Shown here: positions 1-7,401 of the stretch, one piece after another | How the letters are laid out: each line of letters starts with the position of its first letter | Numbering within the stretch: the first letter of the stretch is position 1 | Assembly: GCA_049976205.1 (NCBI GenBank) | Contig: JBMFIR010000007.1 | Span: forward strand, 1-45,629 | From: WYEN01 sp049976205 | Lineage (GTDB): Archaea > Thermoproteota > Thermoprotei_A > Sulfolobales > AG1 | DNA: 45,629 bases | Reading direction: 5' to 3' | Position numbers and translations under genes: made by a program | Notes under the pieces: model-generated | What the model was told of the DNA's origin: nothing | What the model saw: the letters and a program-made list of their open reading frames with translations, nothing else | The model's database searches: none

Positions 1-300
1 GCCAATGAGATCGCTTTAGCTATTTTTATAGGTGATGACGGAACCTACGATATAAATTCTAAAACAGTGAAGATATCTGTTGATGCATATAGCTATGAAA
101 GTAGAATAGTTATTAAGAGATGGTTATCTGAGAGATTTGGATTAGAGGTCACTATAGAAAAAGACCGAATATATGTACTGAGACGGAGCATGCCTAGACT
201 TGCTGACCTAGTTAAAGACTACCTGCCACCTAGTATGCACTACAAACTTGGTGTTACCCCCTACACTAGGATCCGGATAGCCTCGTCTACCTCTATATAG
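1..300 (+). CDS. LAGLIDADG homing endonuclease of the 23S rRNA intron (C-terminal part)
   Basis: The reading frame is open from base 1 and ends in TAG at 298-300, so the 5' part lies outside the window. The first residues read ALAIFIGDDGTYD, which matches a second LAGLIDADG motif with its catalytic acidic residue followed by Gly. The remaining residues form the mixed alpha/beta C-terminal half of a single-chain, two-motif enzyme. Such enzymes cut intron-less 23S alleles and spread the intron. The frame stops about 30 nt before recognisable 23S exon sequence, so the gene lies inside the intron. An ATG at 67 is internal and is not the start. I am confident of the family; the cleavage site is not known. 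Confidence 0.85.
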   Translation, partial: ANEIALAIFIGDDGTYDINSKTVKISVDAYSYESRIVIKRWLSERFGLEVTIEKDRIYVLRRSMPRLADLVKDYLPPSMHYKLGVTPYTRIRIASSTSI

Positions 301-334
301 ACCCGGGCTTATTTCCCCTGCCTGCCGGTGGAAC
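1..334 (+). other. Archaeal 23S rRNA intron, 3' portion
   Basis: Sequence before about 331-335 does not match 23S rRNA, while sequence from AGACCGTCGTGAGACAG onward matches the universally conserved peptidyl-transferase region (near E. coli position 2602). The intervening sequence encodes a LAGLIDADG endonuclease, as expected for archaeal introns spliced at a bulge-helix-bulge. The 5' splice site is outside the window, so the helix cannot be drawn and the exact 3' junction is uncertain by a few bases. Confidence 0.8.
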
Positions 335-662
335 AGACCGTCGTGAGACAGGTCGGACTCTACCCACGGGGGGTGTGGGCCGCCTGAGGGGAAGGTGACC
401 CTAGTACGAAAGGAACGGGTCGCCGCGGCCTCTAGTCTACCGGTCATCCGGCAGGGTGTATGCCGGGCAGCCACGCCGCAGGGGGTAACCGCTGAAAGCA
501 TCTAAGCGGGAACCCCTCCCCGAAAAGAGGCGGCCGTCTCACCCGGTGTATACCGGGTGGGCGAGGGCTCCCGTAGAAGACGGGGTTGATGGGGCGGGGG
601 TGTAAGTCCCGAGGGTTTCCCGAGGGATGAGCCTGCCGCTCCCAATCGCCCGAGGCTGTGGG
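335..662 (+). rRNA. rrl: 23S ribosomal RNA, 3' exon
   Basis: This is the 3' end of domain V plus domain VI. Recognisable conserved blocks are the GTCGTGAGACAGGTCGG segment, the sarcin-ricin loop (AGTACGAAAGGAACG, near 400-415), CCGCTGAAAGCATCTAAGCGGG, and the terminal AATCGCCCGAGGC block typical of crenarchaeal 23S. The 5' part of the gene and an intron lie upstream of the window. The mature 3' end is estimated from alignment by eye to E. coli and may be off by about 10 nt. No 5S rRNA or tRNA follows directly. Confidence 0.93.
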
Positions 663-698
663 CTCCTCCCTGGGAGCGGTCTGCGGTTATTGCCGCAG
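662..698 (+). other. Tandem hairpins just after 23S rRNA
   Basis: Two perfect short hairpins follow the rRNA: GCTCC (662-666) with GGAGC (73-77 of the same line, 673-677), and CTGCGG (681-686) with CCGCAG (693-698). They could belong to the 23S processing stem or its trailer. There is no strong T-run immediately after, so I do not call this a terminator. Confidence 0.5.
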
Positions 699-783
699 GC
701 CCTTGGACTGACCCGTGTACATTCTGGGTGTGCGGTGCTCATTGATCTAGAACTTCTTTGCTTTATCTTCTGTATTAATGTGA

Positions 784-933
784 TTACTTTACTTTCTCTA
801 TTATGTCATGAAATGTGTTTTTTCGGCATACTCTACAGTAATGATATAGGTTTTTGAAATCATTTATTCTATAACTTACTTTAAGGATCCATTCTGTCCC
901 ACATTCTCTGCATCTAAGTTTGTACCCTCTCAA
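784..933 (-). CDS. Small zinc-ribbon protein, L33/L44e-like motif
   Basis: This would be a 49-residue protein from a TTG at 933; an upstream in-frame TTG at 990 would give 68 residues. It has a CxxC (CREC) and, 25 residues later, a second CxxC within YCRVCRKNTFH. That second knuckle closely resembles the YCPxCxKHTxH signature shared by ribosomal zinc ribbons bL33 and eL42/L44e. An AT-rich TATA-like element lies upstream near 965-972 on the minus strand. The gene converges on the 23S rRNA. The motif suggests RNA or ribosome binding, but this is inference and I do not know an archaeal family with this exact layout. Confidence 0.5.
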   Translation of the reverse strand: MRGYKLRCRECGTEWILKVSYRINDFKNLYHYCRVCRKNTFHDIIEKVK

Positions 934-1023
934 TTTAGGTCTTCGTCTAATGTTTATGTATCTTAGGATAAAAAATTTTGCTATGAGCAAGTTTTATTAG
1001 TGGAGCTAGGTAATATTATACAT

Positions 1024-1085
1024 GAGCCCCGATGAACACGACGGGCGGGCTGATAATGATGATCCATTGTAGCTATGAGGGGCTT
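1024..1085 (+). ncRNA. C/D box guide sRNA targeting 16S rRNA
   Basis: A 7-bp terminal stem (GAGCCCC 1024-1030 with GGGGCTT 1079-1085) encloses box C (CGATGA, 1030-1035), D' (CTGA, 1050-1053), C' (ATGATGA, 1056-1062) and a degenerate box D (ATGA, 1075-1078). The guide before D' contains CGACGGGCGG, fully complementary to the universal 16S decoding-site sequence CCGCCCGUCG. By the box+5 rule it would direct 2'-O-methylation of C1402 (E. coli numbering). The guide before D contains CCATTGTAGC, complementary to conserved 16S GCUACAAUGG (about 1234-1243), with the +5 rule pointing to the A of GCUA. Boxes C and D each differ from consensus by one base. The RNA ends at the stop codon of the opposing phosphoesterase gene. 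Confidence 0.85.
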
Positions 1086-1849
1086 CACAGAATTTTTCTC
1101 TCATGAGAAGTAATAATCTCAAGACTTATCTCACCAGAGAATCTTCTGATTAAACCAGCAATGACACTCTTGACAGCTGGCACAGATACATTAATCACGT
1201 ATGATGAATTTATTTTAGCAAACCATTTCTTAGAATTATGTGAGTGTGCATGAATAACTAAATCAGGTTTTGTTTCATAGATAATTTTTTCATATCCTCT
1301 GTGTCCAAGAAACTTATATATGTTCTCCGGCTCGCCCTCAAGGGTTAAGTAGGTGGGTGAGTAATGCATTAGTAGTATAACAATATCACACTCTCTTCTT
1401 AATTTCAGCAGGTTCTCCCTAGCTAGATAAATTCTCTTCTCATAAAGATCCTTGAGAAAAGAAGCATTTCTACTCTGCCAAGGAGTTAATTTCTCGAGAG
1501 ATCCTCTAGAGCCATATACACAAAGTTTACAACAACTCAAATTACCGACCCAACAAGAATCATCTAACCAAATAATATCTCTATACCTCTCTCTGAAAAT
1601 ACTCTGACGATCCATATACTCCTCATTCCCAAAAACAGAGAGAATAGGGACCTCAGAACCATACTTACTCCTAAGAAAACTCCTAACAAACTCAAACCCG
1701 GAGACATCACCGCGATCAACAATATCACCAGCTAACAAAACAATATCAGGTCTAAAACCAACAAGAGAATTAACAGAAGAAACAACCAGAGAGAAATATC
1801 GTGGAACATGAGAATCACCAAAAGCAAGAAACTTAAGAACAGTAGACAA
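1085..1849 (-). CDS. Calcineurin-like metallophosphoesterase
   Basis: This 254-residue protein carries all metal-binding blocks of the family in order: GDSHVPR near the N-terminus, AGDIVDRG about residue 42, GNEEYMD, a HYSP block, and HAHSHN near the C-terminus. The family hydrolyses phosphomonoesters or phosphodiesters with two metal ions; the substrate here cannot be told. The TTG at 1849 is preferred because GGTGT lies six bases upstream and the protein then begins directly before the first beta strand. A longer frame reaches 1882 but has no ribosome binding site. It is divergent from the zinc-ribbon gene at 1926. Confidence 0.85.
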   Translation of the reverse strand: MSTVLKFLAFGDSHVPRYFSLVVSSVNSLVGFRPDIVLLAGDIVDRGDVSGFEFVRSFLRSKYGSEVPILSVFGNEEYMDRQSIFRERYRDIIWLDDSCWVGNLSCCKLCVYGSRGSLEKLTPWQSRNASFLKDLYEKRIYLARENLLKLRRECDIVILLMHYSPTYLTLEGEPENIYKFLGHRGYEKIIYETKPDLVIHAHSHNSKKWFAKINSSYVINVSVPAVKSVIAGLIRRFSGEISLEIITSHERKIL

Positions 1850-1925
1850 ACACAGACACCTAATAAAAATAAAACAAGACACAACTTATAAGAAAACAAA
1901 GAATATTTAATAGGATGATAAAACA

Positions 1926-2144
1926 ATGCCTATGACAATGCTGGGAGTAAACACAAAAGGACACAGAGGATGGGTGATACTGAGATGTGGAATATGCAAC
2001 AAAAAACTCTACGTAGGAGAAGACATAATATATATATGCCCCAACTGCAGCAAAACAAGGAAAGTAGTATTCTGCAAAGCGTGTGCGAGAATAACACACT
2101 ACAAATGCCCATACTGTGGAACAGAATTACAACTATACCCATAG
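1926..2144 (+). CDS. Zinc-ribbon protein with four CxxC knuckles
   Basis: The 72-residue product contains CGIC, CPNC, CKAC and CPYC, predicting two zinc ribbons. The order C-C, CPxC, CxxC, CPYCG resembles the archaeal DUF1610/HVO_2753-type small zinc-finger proteins that are thought to bind RNA. GGATGA seven bases before the ATG is a usable ribosome binding site. It is followed three bases later by the Nudix gene, so the two are probably co-transcribed. The specific function is unknown. Confidence 0.8.
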   Translation: MPMTMLGVNTKGHRGWVILRCGICNKKLYVGEDIIYICPNCSKTRKVVFCKACARITHYKCPYCGTELQLYP

Positions 2145-2147
2145 AAA

Positions 2148-2684
2148 ATGAGAACAATTATAAAACTACTAGGCCTAATAGACGAGACCTGGTGCACTAA
2201 AAAAGACTACTACGCAGCAGTAGCGGTAGTATATAACCCAATCGAAAGAAAATTAATACTTTTAGAAAGAAAAGAACACCCAGGGGATCCCTGGTCCGGA
2301 CACATGGCATTCCCGGGAGGAAGAAAAGAGGAGGGAGATAAAAACAGCTATTTCACAAGCCTCAGAGAACTACTAGAAGAAATACAATCACTAGACCCCA
2401 AAGAAATAATTCATATAGGAGGAATGAGAACTTATCTAAGCAGAGGAATTTACAAGATAATACCACATATATACCTAGTTAAAAACACACCAGAGCTAAA
2501 ATGGGATCAGAACGAGATAGAGAGAGCAGAATGGGTAGGCATAGATGAGTTAAAAGAAATAGATTGTCCACCAGAGAAAACACCTAGATGCTTTATAACA
2601 AATAAATTCCGAAAAATAATATGGGGATTAACAGGAAGAGTATTAGGAGACGTAATATCCATACTAAAAAATGATGAGGCATGA
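2148..2684 (+). CDS. Nudix hydrolase, CoA-pyrophosphatase-like
   Basis: The 178-residue protein has the FPGGRKEEGD block followed by LRELLEEI, a Nudix box with extra spacing as in the NudL/CoA-pyrophosphatase branch. The preceding SGHMAFPGG also fits that branch. Nudix enzymes cleave nucleoside diphosphates linked to another moiety; here CoA or a related nucleotide derivative is likely but unproven. The usual Gly after the EE dyad is replaced (EEIQS), so activity should not be assumed. It follows the zinc-ribbon gene and the last bases overlap a candidate C/D sRNA. Confidence 0.8.
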   Translation: MRTIIKLLGLIDETWCTKKDYYAAVAVVYNPIERKLILLERKEHPGDPWSGHMAFPGGRKEEGDKNSYFTSLRELLEEIQSLDPKEIIHIGGMRTYLSRGIYKIIPHIYLVKNTPELKWDQNEIERAEWVGIDELKEIDCPPEKTPRCFITNKFRKIIWGLTGRVLGDVISILKNDEA

Positions 2685-2722
2685 GCGTCCAGAAACCAGA
2701 TGAAGAAAAAGCCCGTCTCTGA
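2671..2722 (+). ncRNA. Candidate C/D box sRNA overlapping the Nudix stop codon
   Basis: A perfect box C (ATGATGA, 2671-2677) and box D (CTGA, 2719-2722) lie 52 nt apart, with an internal GATGA (2699-2703) as C' and a weak CAGA (2690-2693) as D'. Length and guide spacing fit archaeal C/D sRNAs. I found no convincing rRNA target from memory and no clear terminal stem, so this remains tentative. Confidence 0.35.
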
Positions 2723-2789
2723 AACCTACTTTACCCCACGTCTAAATATTATAAAAAACATATATTCTCTACGATAGAATTAATTATTG

Positions 2790-2840
2790 GTGATGAACGC
2801 TCTATCCAATGAAAAATGATTAGAATAGAACCCCGACTGA
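2790..2840 (+). ncRNA. Candidate C/D box sRNA upstream of rfcS
   Basis: Box C is perfect (GTGATGA, 2790-2796), D' is ATGA (2809-2812), C' is ATGATT (2816-2821) and D is CTGA (2837-2840). The 51-nt span and 12- and 15-nt guides fit the family. It lies in a gene-free gap. I could not identify the rRNA or tRNA targets of its guides (ACGCTCTATCCA and AGAATAGAACCCCGA). Confidence 0.45.
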
Positions 2841-2889
2841 TACTCTTTATAAAACTCTAAAACTAAAACTCTTACTAGGATGAGACTTA

Positions 2890-3903
2890 TTGAGCGAAGC
2901 TCTCACACAGATCCTCTGGACCGAGAAATATAGACCAAGATCACTTAAGGAAGTAGTTAATCAAAAAGAGATAGTTGCTAGATTAATGAAATTCGTAGAA
3001 GAAAAAAACATGCCTCATCTACTCTTCGCAGGACCTCCAGGAGTAGGTAAAACAACGGTAGCACTAGCATTAGCAAGAGATCTCTATGGAGAAAACTATC
3101 ACAGATACGTACTTGAGACAAACGCCTCAGACGAAAGAGGAATAGAAGTTATAAGAACAAAAATCAAAGAATTCGCGAGAACAGCAGTTCCCGAAGGAGT
3201 AGCCTTTAAAATAGTTATACTAGATGAAGCAGATAACATGACGGCAGATGCACAACAAGCCTTGAGAAGATTAATGGAAATGTATGTTGATACAACAAGA
3301 TTCATATTACTCGCCAATTTCCCATCAAAAATAATAGAACCTATTCAGAGCAGATGCGCTGTATTCAGATTCATGCCATTAAATAAAGAAGATGTCGTGG
3401 AGAGACTCAAATACATAGCGAAAAACGAAAAAGTAGACTATGAAGAGGAAGCACTTGAGACAATATACGAGATATCAGAGGGAGACATGAGAAAAGCAAT
3501 AAATATTCTTCAAGCTTCGGCAGCATTAGGCAAAGTAACAGTTGAGGTAGTATACAAGGTAGTTGGATTAGCACATCCTAAGGAAGTGAAGGAAATGATA
3601 CAACTAGCGTTATCAGGAAAATTCCTAGAGTCAAGAGAGAAACTAAGAAAACTAATGATCGAGTACGGTCTCTCAGGATTAGATGTGGTTAAACAAGTGC
3701 ATAGAGAGATATTCTCAAGCGACGTAAATCTCCCAGAAGACATAAAGGTAACCCTAGCAGACTACATAGGCGAAATAAACTTCAGATTAGCAGAAGGAGC
3801 AGACGAAGAAATACAATTAAGCGCTTTACTAGCGAGACTATCAGTTATAGGAACAAAGCTAGGATTATCAAAACCAAGTGAGGTGCCTAGCCGTAAGCGC
3901 TAG
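2890..3903 (+). CDS. rfcS: Replication factor C small subunit
   Basis: This 337-residue AAA+ ATPase is the small subunit of the archaeal clamp loader, which opens and loads PCNA on primed DNA. Walker A GPPGVGKT lies at residues 48-55, Walker B with DEAD at 107-114, the sensor 1 strand near 140, and the arginine-finger SRC motif at 154-156. The N-terminal EKYRPRSL motif is typical. No intein is present. The start is TTG at 2890. Its 3' end overlaps rfcL, so clamp-loader subunits are made from one transcript. Confidence 0.97.
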   Translation: MSEALTQILWTEKYRPRSLKEVVNQKEIVARLMKFVEEKNMPHLLFAGPPGVGKTTVALALARDLYGENYHRYVLETNASDERGIEVIRTKIKEFARTAVPEGVAFKIVILDEADNMTADAQQALRRLMEMYVDTTRFILLANFPSKIIEPIQSRCAVFRFMPLNKEDVVERLKYIAKNEKVDYEEEALETIYEISEGDMRKAINILQASAALGKVTVEVVYKVVGLAHPKEVKEMIQLALSGKFLESREKLRKLMIEYGLSGLDVVKQVHREIFSSDVNLPEDIKVTLADYIGEINFRLAEGADEEIQLSALLARLSVIGTKLGLSKPSEVPSRKR

Positions 3904-5302
3904 AATACCTTGGATAATAAAGTATAGACCAAAGACACTAAGCGAATACATCGATCAGGAAGAGGCAAAGAATACCCTCATAAACTGGTTGAAGAGATTC
4001 CCAAGCGTTGATAAGAGAGCAGTACTCCTCTACGGACCACCAGGTGTCGGAAAAACAACACTTGTTGAATGCTTAGCGCATGACTTCAAATACGATTTAA
4101 TAGAGATGAATGCAAGTGATTTCAGAAGAAGTAAAGATATTGATCGAGTAGCAATAAAATCAGCAAATAAATTAAGCCTAGCTGGGAAAGGAAAACTTAT
4201 TCTCCTAGACGAGGTAGATGGTATCTACGAGAAAGTGGATGCGGGATCTGTGGGAGCAATACTGGAACTTATTAAAAACACTAAGTTCCCAATAATAATG
4301 ACGGCTAATGATCCATGGGCGAATCAATTGAGAGAATTAAGAGAAAATGTTATTATGATAGAACTAAAAAAATTAGGAAAGAAAGAGATCCTAGAGATCC
4401 TGAAGAGAATATGTGTAGCAGAAAAAATACAGTGCTCGGATGAGGCATTAGGCTATATATACGAATTATCTAATGGAGACCTCAGATCAGCTATAAATGA
4501 TCTTCAGACAGTGGCGGAGGGCTTCGGTAGAGTAGATCTTGATTTAGCAAAAACAATTCTAAGAAGAAGAGATAGAGAATTGGATCCCTTTGAAACATTA
4601 AGAAACATATTTAGTGCAAGATATGCTTGGCAAGCTAGAGTAGCCATATCTCAGAGCAATCTAGACAGAGATATGCTTATACAATGGCTCAATGAGAACC
4701 TACCAAGACAAATCCAGGATCCAGAAGATCTCTGGAGGGCATACGAATCATTATCAAAAGCCACAGTTTATCTATCAAGAATAGTAAGAACAGGTGATTG
4801 GGATCTCTTATCATATGCCATAGATCTCATGGGACCAGGCGTTTCGTTCTCGATAAAAAAAATCGAGAAGGATAAGTGGAGATGGGTAAAGTATAGCTTT
4901 CCAGAGAAAATAAGAGAATTAAGTAGAACAAGAGAACAAAGAGAAGTGATCTACTCATTAGCTTCAGTAATAGCCTCGAGAGAGCATATCTCTAGAAATA
5001 AAGCGAGAACGGACGTGATCCCGTACCTAAGAATCATCTTTCAAAACAACATCGAAGAAGCCGCAAAACTAGTCCTAGGCTTAGGTCTCTCAGACAATAT
5101 GGTTAAGATCCTAGCAGGAGAAAAAAGCGGGGAGATACTTAAGAGAGTTAAAGAATATCAAAAATTAATTAGAGAAGAAGCGAGAAAAAGTGAAGAGATT
5201 AAAGAAGTGAAGAAAACTCCCGAGAAAAAATCTGTTGAGAAAAGAGAAAAGGAAGAAAGAAAGACACAAGCAGCAGGACTTGATAGATGGTGGAAGAAAT
5301 AG
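3878..5302 (+). CDS. rfcL: Replication factor C large subunit
   Basis: This is the large clamp-loader subunit, 474 residues from the GTG at 3878. It has PWIIKYRPKT, Walker A GPPGVGKT at 53-60, DEVD at 111-114, and a highly charged C-terminal tail ending in LDRWWKK, which resembles a PCNA-interacting peptide. The GTG at 3878 has no ribosome binding site. A GAGGTG at 3880-3885 sits six to seven bases before the GTA at 3893, which would yield a family-typical N-terminus (M)SARIPW. The true start is therefore uncertain by five codons. It overlaps rfcS by 26 bp. Confidence 0.96.
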   Translation: MRCLAVSARIPWIIKYRPKTLSEYIDQEEAKNTLINWLKRFPSVDKRAVLLYGPPGVGKTTLVECLAHDFKYDLIEMNASDFRRSKDIDRVAIKSANKLSLAGKGKLILLDEVDGIYEKVDAGSVGAILELIKNTKFPIIMTANDPWANQLRELRENVIMIELKKLGKKEILEILKRICVAEKIQCSDEALGYIYELSNGDLRSAINDLQTVAEGFGRVDLDLAKTILRRRDRELDPFETLRNIFSARYAWQARVAISQSNLDRDMLIQWLNENLPRQIQDPEDLWRAYESLSKATVYLSRIVRTGDWDLLSYAIDLMGPGVSFSIKKIEKDKWRWVKYSFPEKIRELSRTREQREVIYSLASVIASREHISRNKARTDVIPYLRIIFQNNIEEAAKLVLGLGLSDNMVKILAGEKSGEILKRVKEYQKLIREEARKSEEIKEVKKTPEKKSVEKREKEERKTQAAGLDRWWKK

Positions 5303-5823
5303 ATTGCCCAACAGCTATAGCAACAACCTATACAGGCAAAACTCTTAGAGGATTAAGAGAATTAAAGGACATAATATTTCTGCAAGACCCTAGTGTTAAA
5401 GTAGAAATAACGAAATATTCAGATGTTCTCCTATTATATACATCTCTTTCAAGAGATTTGCTAAAAAAGTTAATTAATGAAAAAAGGCCCTCAGCAGTAG
5501 CCAGAGTTGTCATAGCTGATACGTGTTTTAGGGTATCAAAAGAAAATTACTTTAATCACATACTCGCAAAAAGCATTGAACTATTAATGAAGAAAACAGA
5601 TCTTCCTATAAAATTCTATGTTGACTGTGTCTCTCGTGGAGAAATTATTGAGAGTTGTAGAATGTTAGAAATAGAGATCGGGAGATATATTGAAAAGGCT
5701 GGTATAGGAGAAGTATCTTTTAAAAAACCTACTAAAGTACTTAAAATAGAAGTTGTGGACGATATAGTTATACTAGCGTTAATTGATCCTGACGAAGATC
5801 GCATAAGAAAACCAAAAAGATGA
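5287..5823 (+). CDS. THUMP-domain RNA-binding protein
   Basis: The 178-residue protein fits the stand-alone archaeal THUMP group (COG1818, Tan1-like). Its C-terminal half has the THUMP pattern: KFYVDCVSRGEII, a helix with IEIGRYIEKA, then VSFKKPTKVLKIEVV. THUMP domains bind tRNA; the yeast relative Tan1 assists tRNA acetylation. The ATG at 5287 overlaps the rfcL end by 16 bp. An in-frame ATA at 5299 overlapping the rfcL TAG is a possible alternative start with GGTGG five bases before it. Confidence 0.8.
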   Translation: MVEEIDCPTAIATTYTGKTLRGLRELKDIIFLQDPSVKVEITKYSDVLLLYTSLSRDLLKKLINEKRPSAVARVVIADTCFRVSKENYFNHILAKSIELLMKKTDLPIKFYVDCVSRGEIIESCRMLEIEIGRYIEKAGIGEVSFKKPTKVLKIEVVDDIVILALIDPDEDRIRKPKR

Positions 5824-5876
5824 TCATAGACGTATAATTTTTCCCTAGTAATAAAGAATATTTATGGAAGAGATTA

Positions 5877-7097
5877 ATGGATCCCAAGAAAATAATAGAA
5901 GAGACATTATCAAGACCAAGTGTCTTCTATAAGAAAGAGGCCTTGTATCCTGAGTATGTGCCTAAGACACTACCTCATAGAGAAAATCAAATAAGACAAT
6001 TAGCTGAATACTTCAGACCATTACTAACCTCACCAGGATCTGTCAGTATAAAAGTTCTAAGCGTAGGTGGGGTGGGGACAGGAAAAACAGTTTCAACAAA
6101 AGCCTTCGGGAGAGACTTTAGAGATGTAGCTATGAGGAAGGGTATAGATATAAGATATGTTCATATAAATTGTCATCGAAGCAGAACACTACATGAGATA
6201 ATTACCGAGATAATAAAAGAGATCAACGTGCCAATACCTAGCAGAGGTTTTTCAGCTAGAGAATTACTAGAATTTCTCCACCAATACCTAGATAAACACA
6301 ACATATATGTCATAGCAACACTAGATGAATTCGATTACTTTGTAGAGGCCTCAGGCTCAGAAGCAGTATATTTCTTAATGAGAATTTACGATGAGTATCA
6401 CGAATGGGTCAAAAGACTTAATTACATAATGATATCAAGAGATTACTCAGTAATATACAAACTCGATCAGGCCACATACAGCTATGTGACCAAGAATATT
6501 GTTAAGTTTAACCCCTACAAAATCTCAGAACTAATAGATATATTATCAGCAAGGAGAGATGAGGCATTCTATAAGGGCACTGTCCCAGATGAAGTAATTA
6601 GATATATAGCAGAGTTAGAGGGTGTTGATGGTGGTGGTAGCGGAAACGCGAGAGCCGCCATAGAAACACTTTTACTAGCAGGTGAAGCAGCGGACCAGGA
6701 AAACTCTCCTATTGTTAAAATAGATCATGTGAGGAAAGCTCGGGCAATGATCTCGCCAGACATAATAATTCTCTCTGAAGCACTAAACAATTTGAATATA
6801 CATGAATTATTACTGCTAAAAGCTCTTATTGAAACATTAATGAAGAAAGGAACTCCATACGTGTCTTTAAGCGAGGTTGAGGAAGAATATAATAATATCG
6901 CCATGTTATATTCTCAGAACCCGCGTAAACATACGCAAGTTTATGAATATATAATGAATATGAAGAGAATGGGTATATTAGAGACTAAACCAAGTGGAAA
7001 AGGAAGGAAAGGAAGATCATTACTAATAGGAGTAGGGGGAGCTCCACTGGAATCTGTGGCTAAGAAAATAAATGAGTTACTAGAGAAGAGACTTTAG
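5877..7097 (+). CDS. cdc6: Orc1/Cdc6 replication initiator
   Basis: The 406-residue protein combines an AAA+ ATPase domain (Walker A GGVGTGKT at 64-71, Walker B LDEFD at 149-153) with a C-terminal winged helix (from about residue 320). It recognises origins and helps load MCM. Lying right after the clamp-loader genes places it in a replication block. I see no clear origin recognition boxes in the short gap before it (5824-5876). It ends in TAG at 7095-7097, and the same frame then stays open into a winged-helix ORF. Confidence 0.95.
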   Translation: MDPKKIIEETLSRPSVFYKKEALYPEYVPKTLPHRENQIRQLAEYFRPLLTSPGSVSIKVLSVGGVGTGKTVSTKAFGRDFRDVAMRKGIDIRYVHINCHRSRTLHEIITEIIKEINVPIPSRGFSARELLEFLHQYLDKHNIYVIATLDEFDYFVEASGSEAVYFLMRIYDEYHEWVKRLNYIMISRDYSVIYKLDQATYSYVTKNIVKFNPYKISELIDILSARRDEAFYKGTVPDEVIRYIAELEGVDGGGSGNARAAIETLLLAGEAADQENSPIVKIDHVRKARAMISPDIIILSEALNNLNIHELLLLKALIETLMKKGTPYVSLSEVEEEYNNIAMLYSQNPRKHTQVYEYIMNMKRMGILETKPSGKGRKGRSLLIGVGGAPLESVAKKINELLEKRL

Positions 7098-7115
7098 CTC
7101 ACCAGGTGTCTTAGA

Positions 7116-7385
7116 ACGAGTTCTAGAAGCTCATTAGATAAGATACTTAACTCTCCTGGGAGATATAGAGTAATAAAATATTTAATTTTAACAGGAGGAG
7201 GTAATATAACGAAGATATCTAGAGAACTACAGATCTCGCATAGTAACGTGAAGAAGTATTTAGAAGAAATGCTTGTAGCGGGTCTAGTGGAGGAAGTGAG
7301 GCTAGGAAGAGCTAGGTATTTCTTTCCTGTTTGGAGAGATCCTAGAGTAAAGCTGCTTAAAGAATTAATTGAGAGTGAAAAATAA
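7116..7385 (+). CDS. Winged-helix DNA-binding protein without a standard start codon
   Basis: The frame from 7098 to the TAA at 7383-7385 encodes a convincing winged helix: LDKILNSPGRYRVIKYL, then ITKISRELQISHSNVKKYL as helix-turn-helix, and a wing with VEEVRLGRARYFFPVW. There is no ATG, GTG or TTG until inside the recognition helix. GGTGT at 7105-7109 precedes an ACG at 7116 by six bases, giving an 89-residue protein. Alternatives are a start mutation (pseudogene) or readthrough of the cdc6 TAG, since both share a frame. The end overlaps the moaC region, and codon pattern looks intact. Likely a transcription regulator. Confidence 0.6.
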   Translation, partial: TSSRSSLDKILNSPGRYRVIKYLILTGGGNITKISRELQISHSNVKKYLEEMLVAGLVEEVRLGRARYFFPVWRDPRVKLLKELIESEK

Positions 7386-7401
7386 TTTTAGGTGGCTAAA
7401 A

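Noticed and set aside
663..783. 5S rRNA or tRNA following the 23S gene
   Set aside because: Only two hairpins and unstructured AT-rich sequence; no 5S helices or tRNA fold.
208..857. Three open frames inside and just after the 23S rRNA exon (208-501, 539-742, 627-857)
   Set aside because: They overlap conserved rRNA or its trailer and show no protein-like composition or motifs.
1732..2200. Open frames on either strand overlapping the phosphoesterase and zinc-ribbon genes
   Set aside because: They are out-of-frame shadows with skewed Cys/Leu/Phe composition and no start signals.
5824..5876. Replication origin next to cdc6
   Set aside because: The gap is only about 50 bp and shows no origin recognition box or repeated motif.
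2890..7097. Inteins in rfcS, rfcL or cdc6 (also rtcB and radA)
   Set aside because: Walker A and other insertion sites are uninterrupted and lengths are normal.
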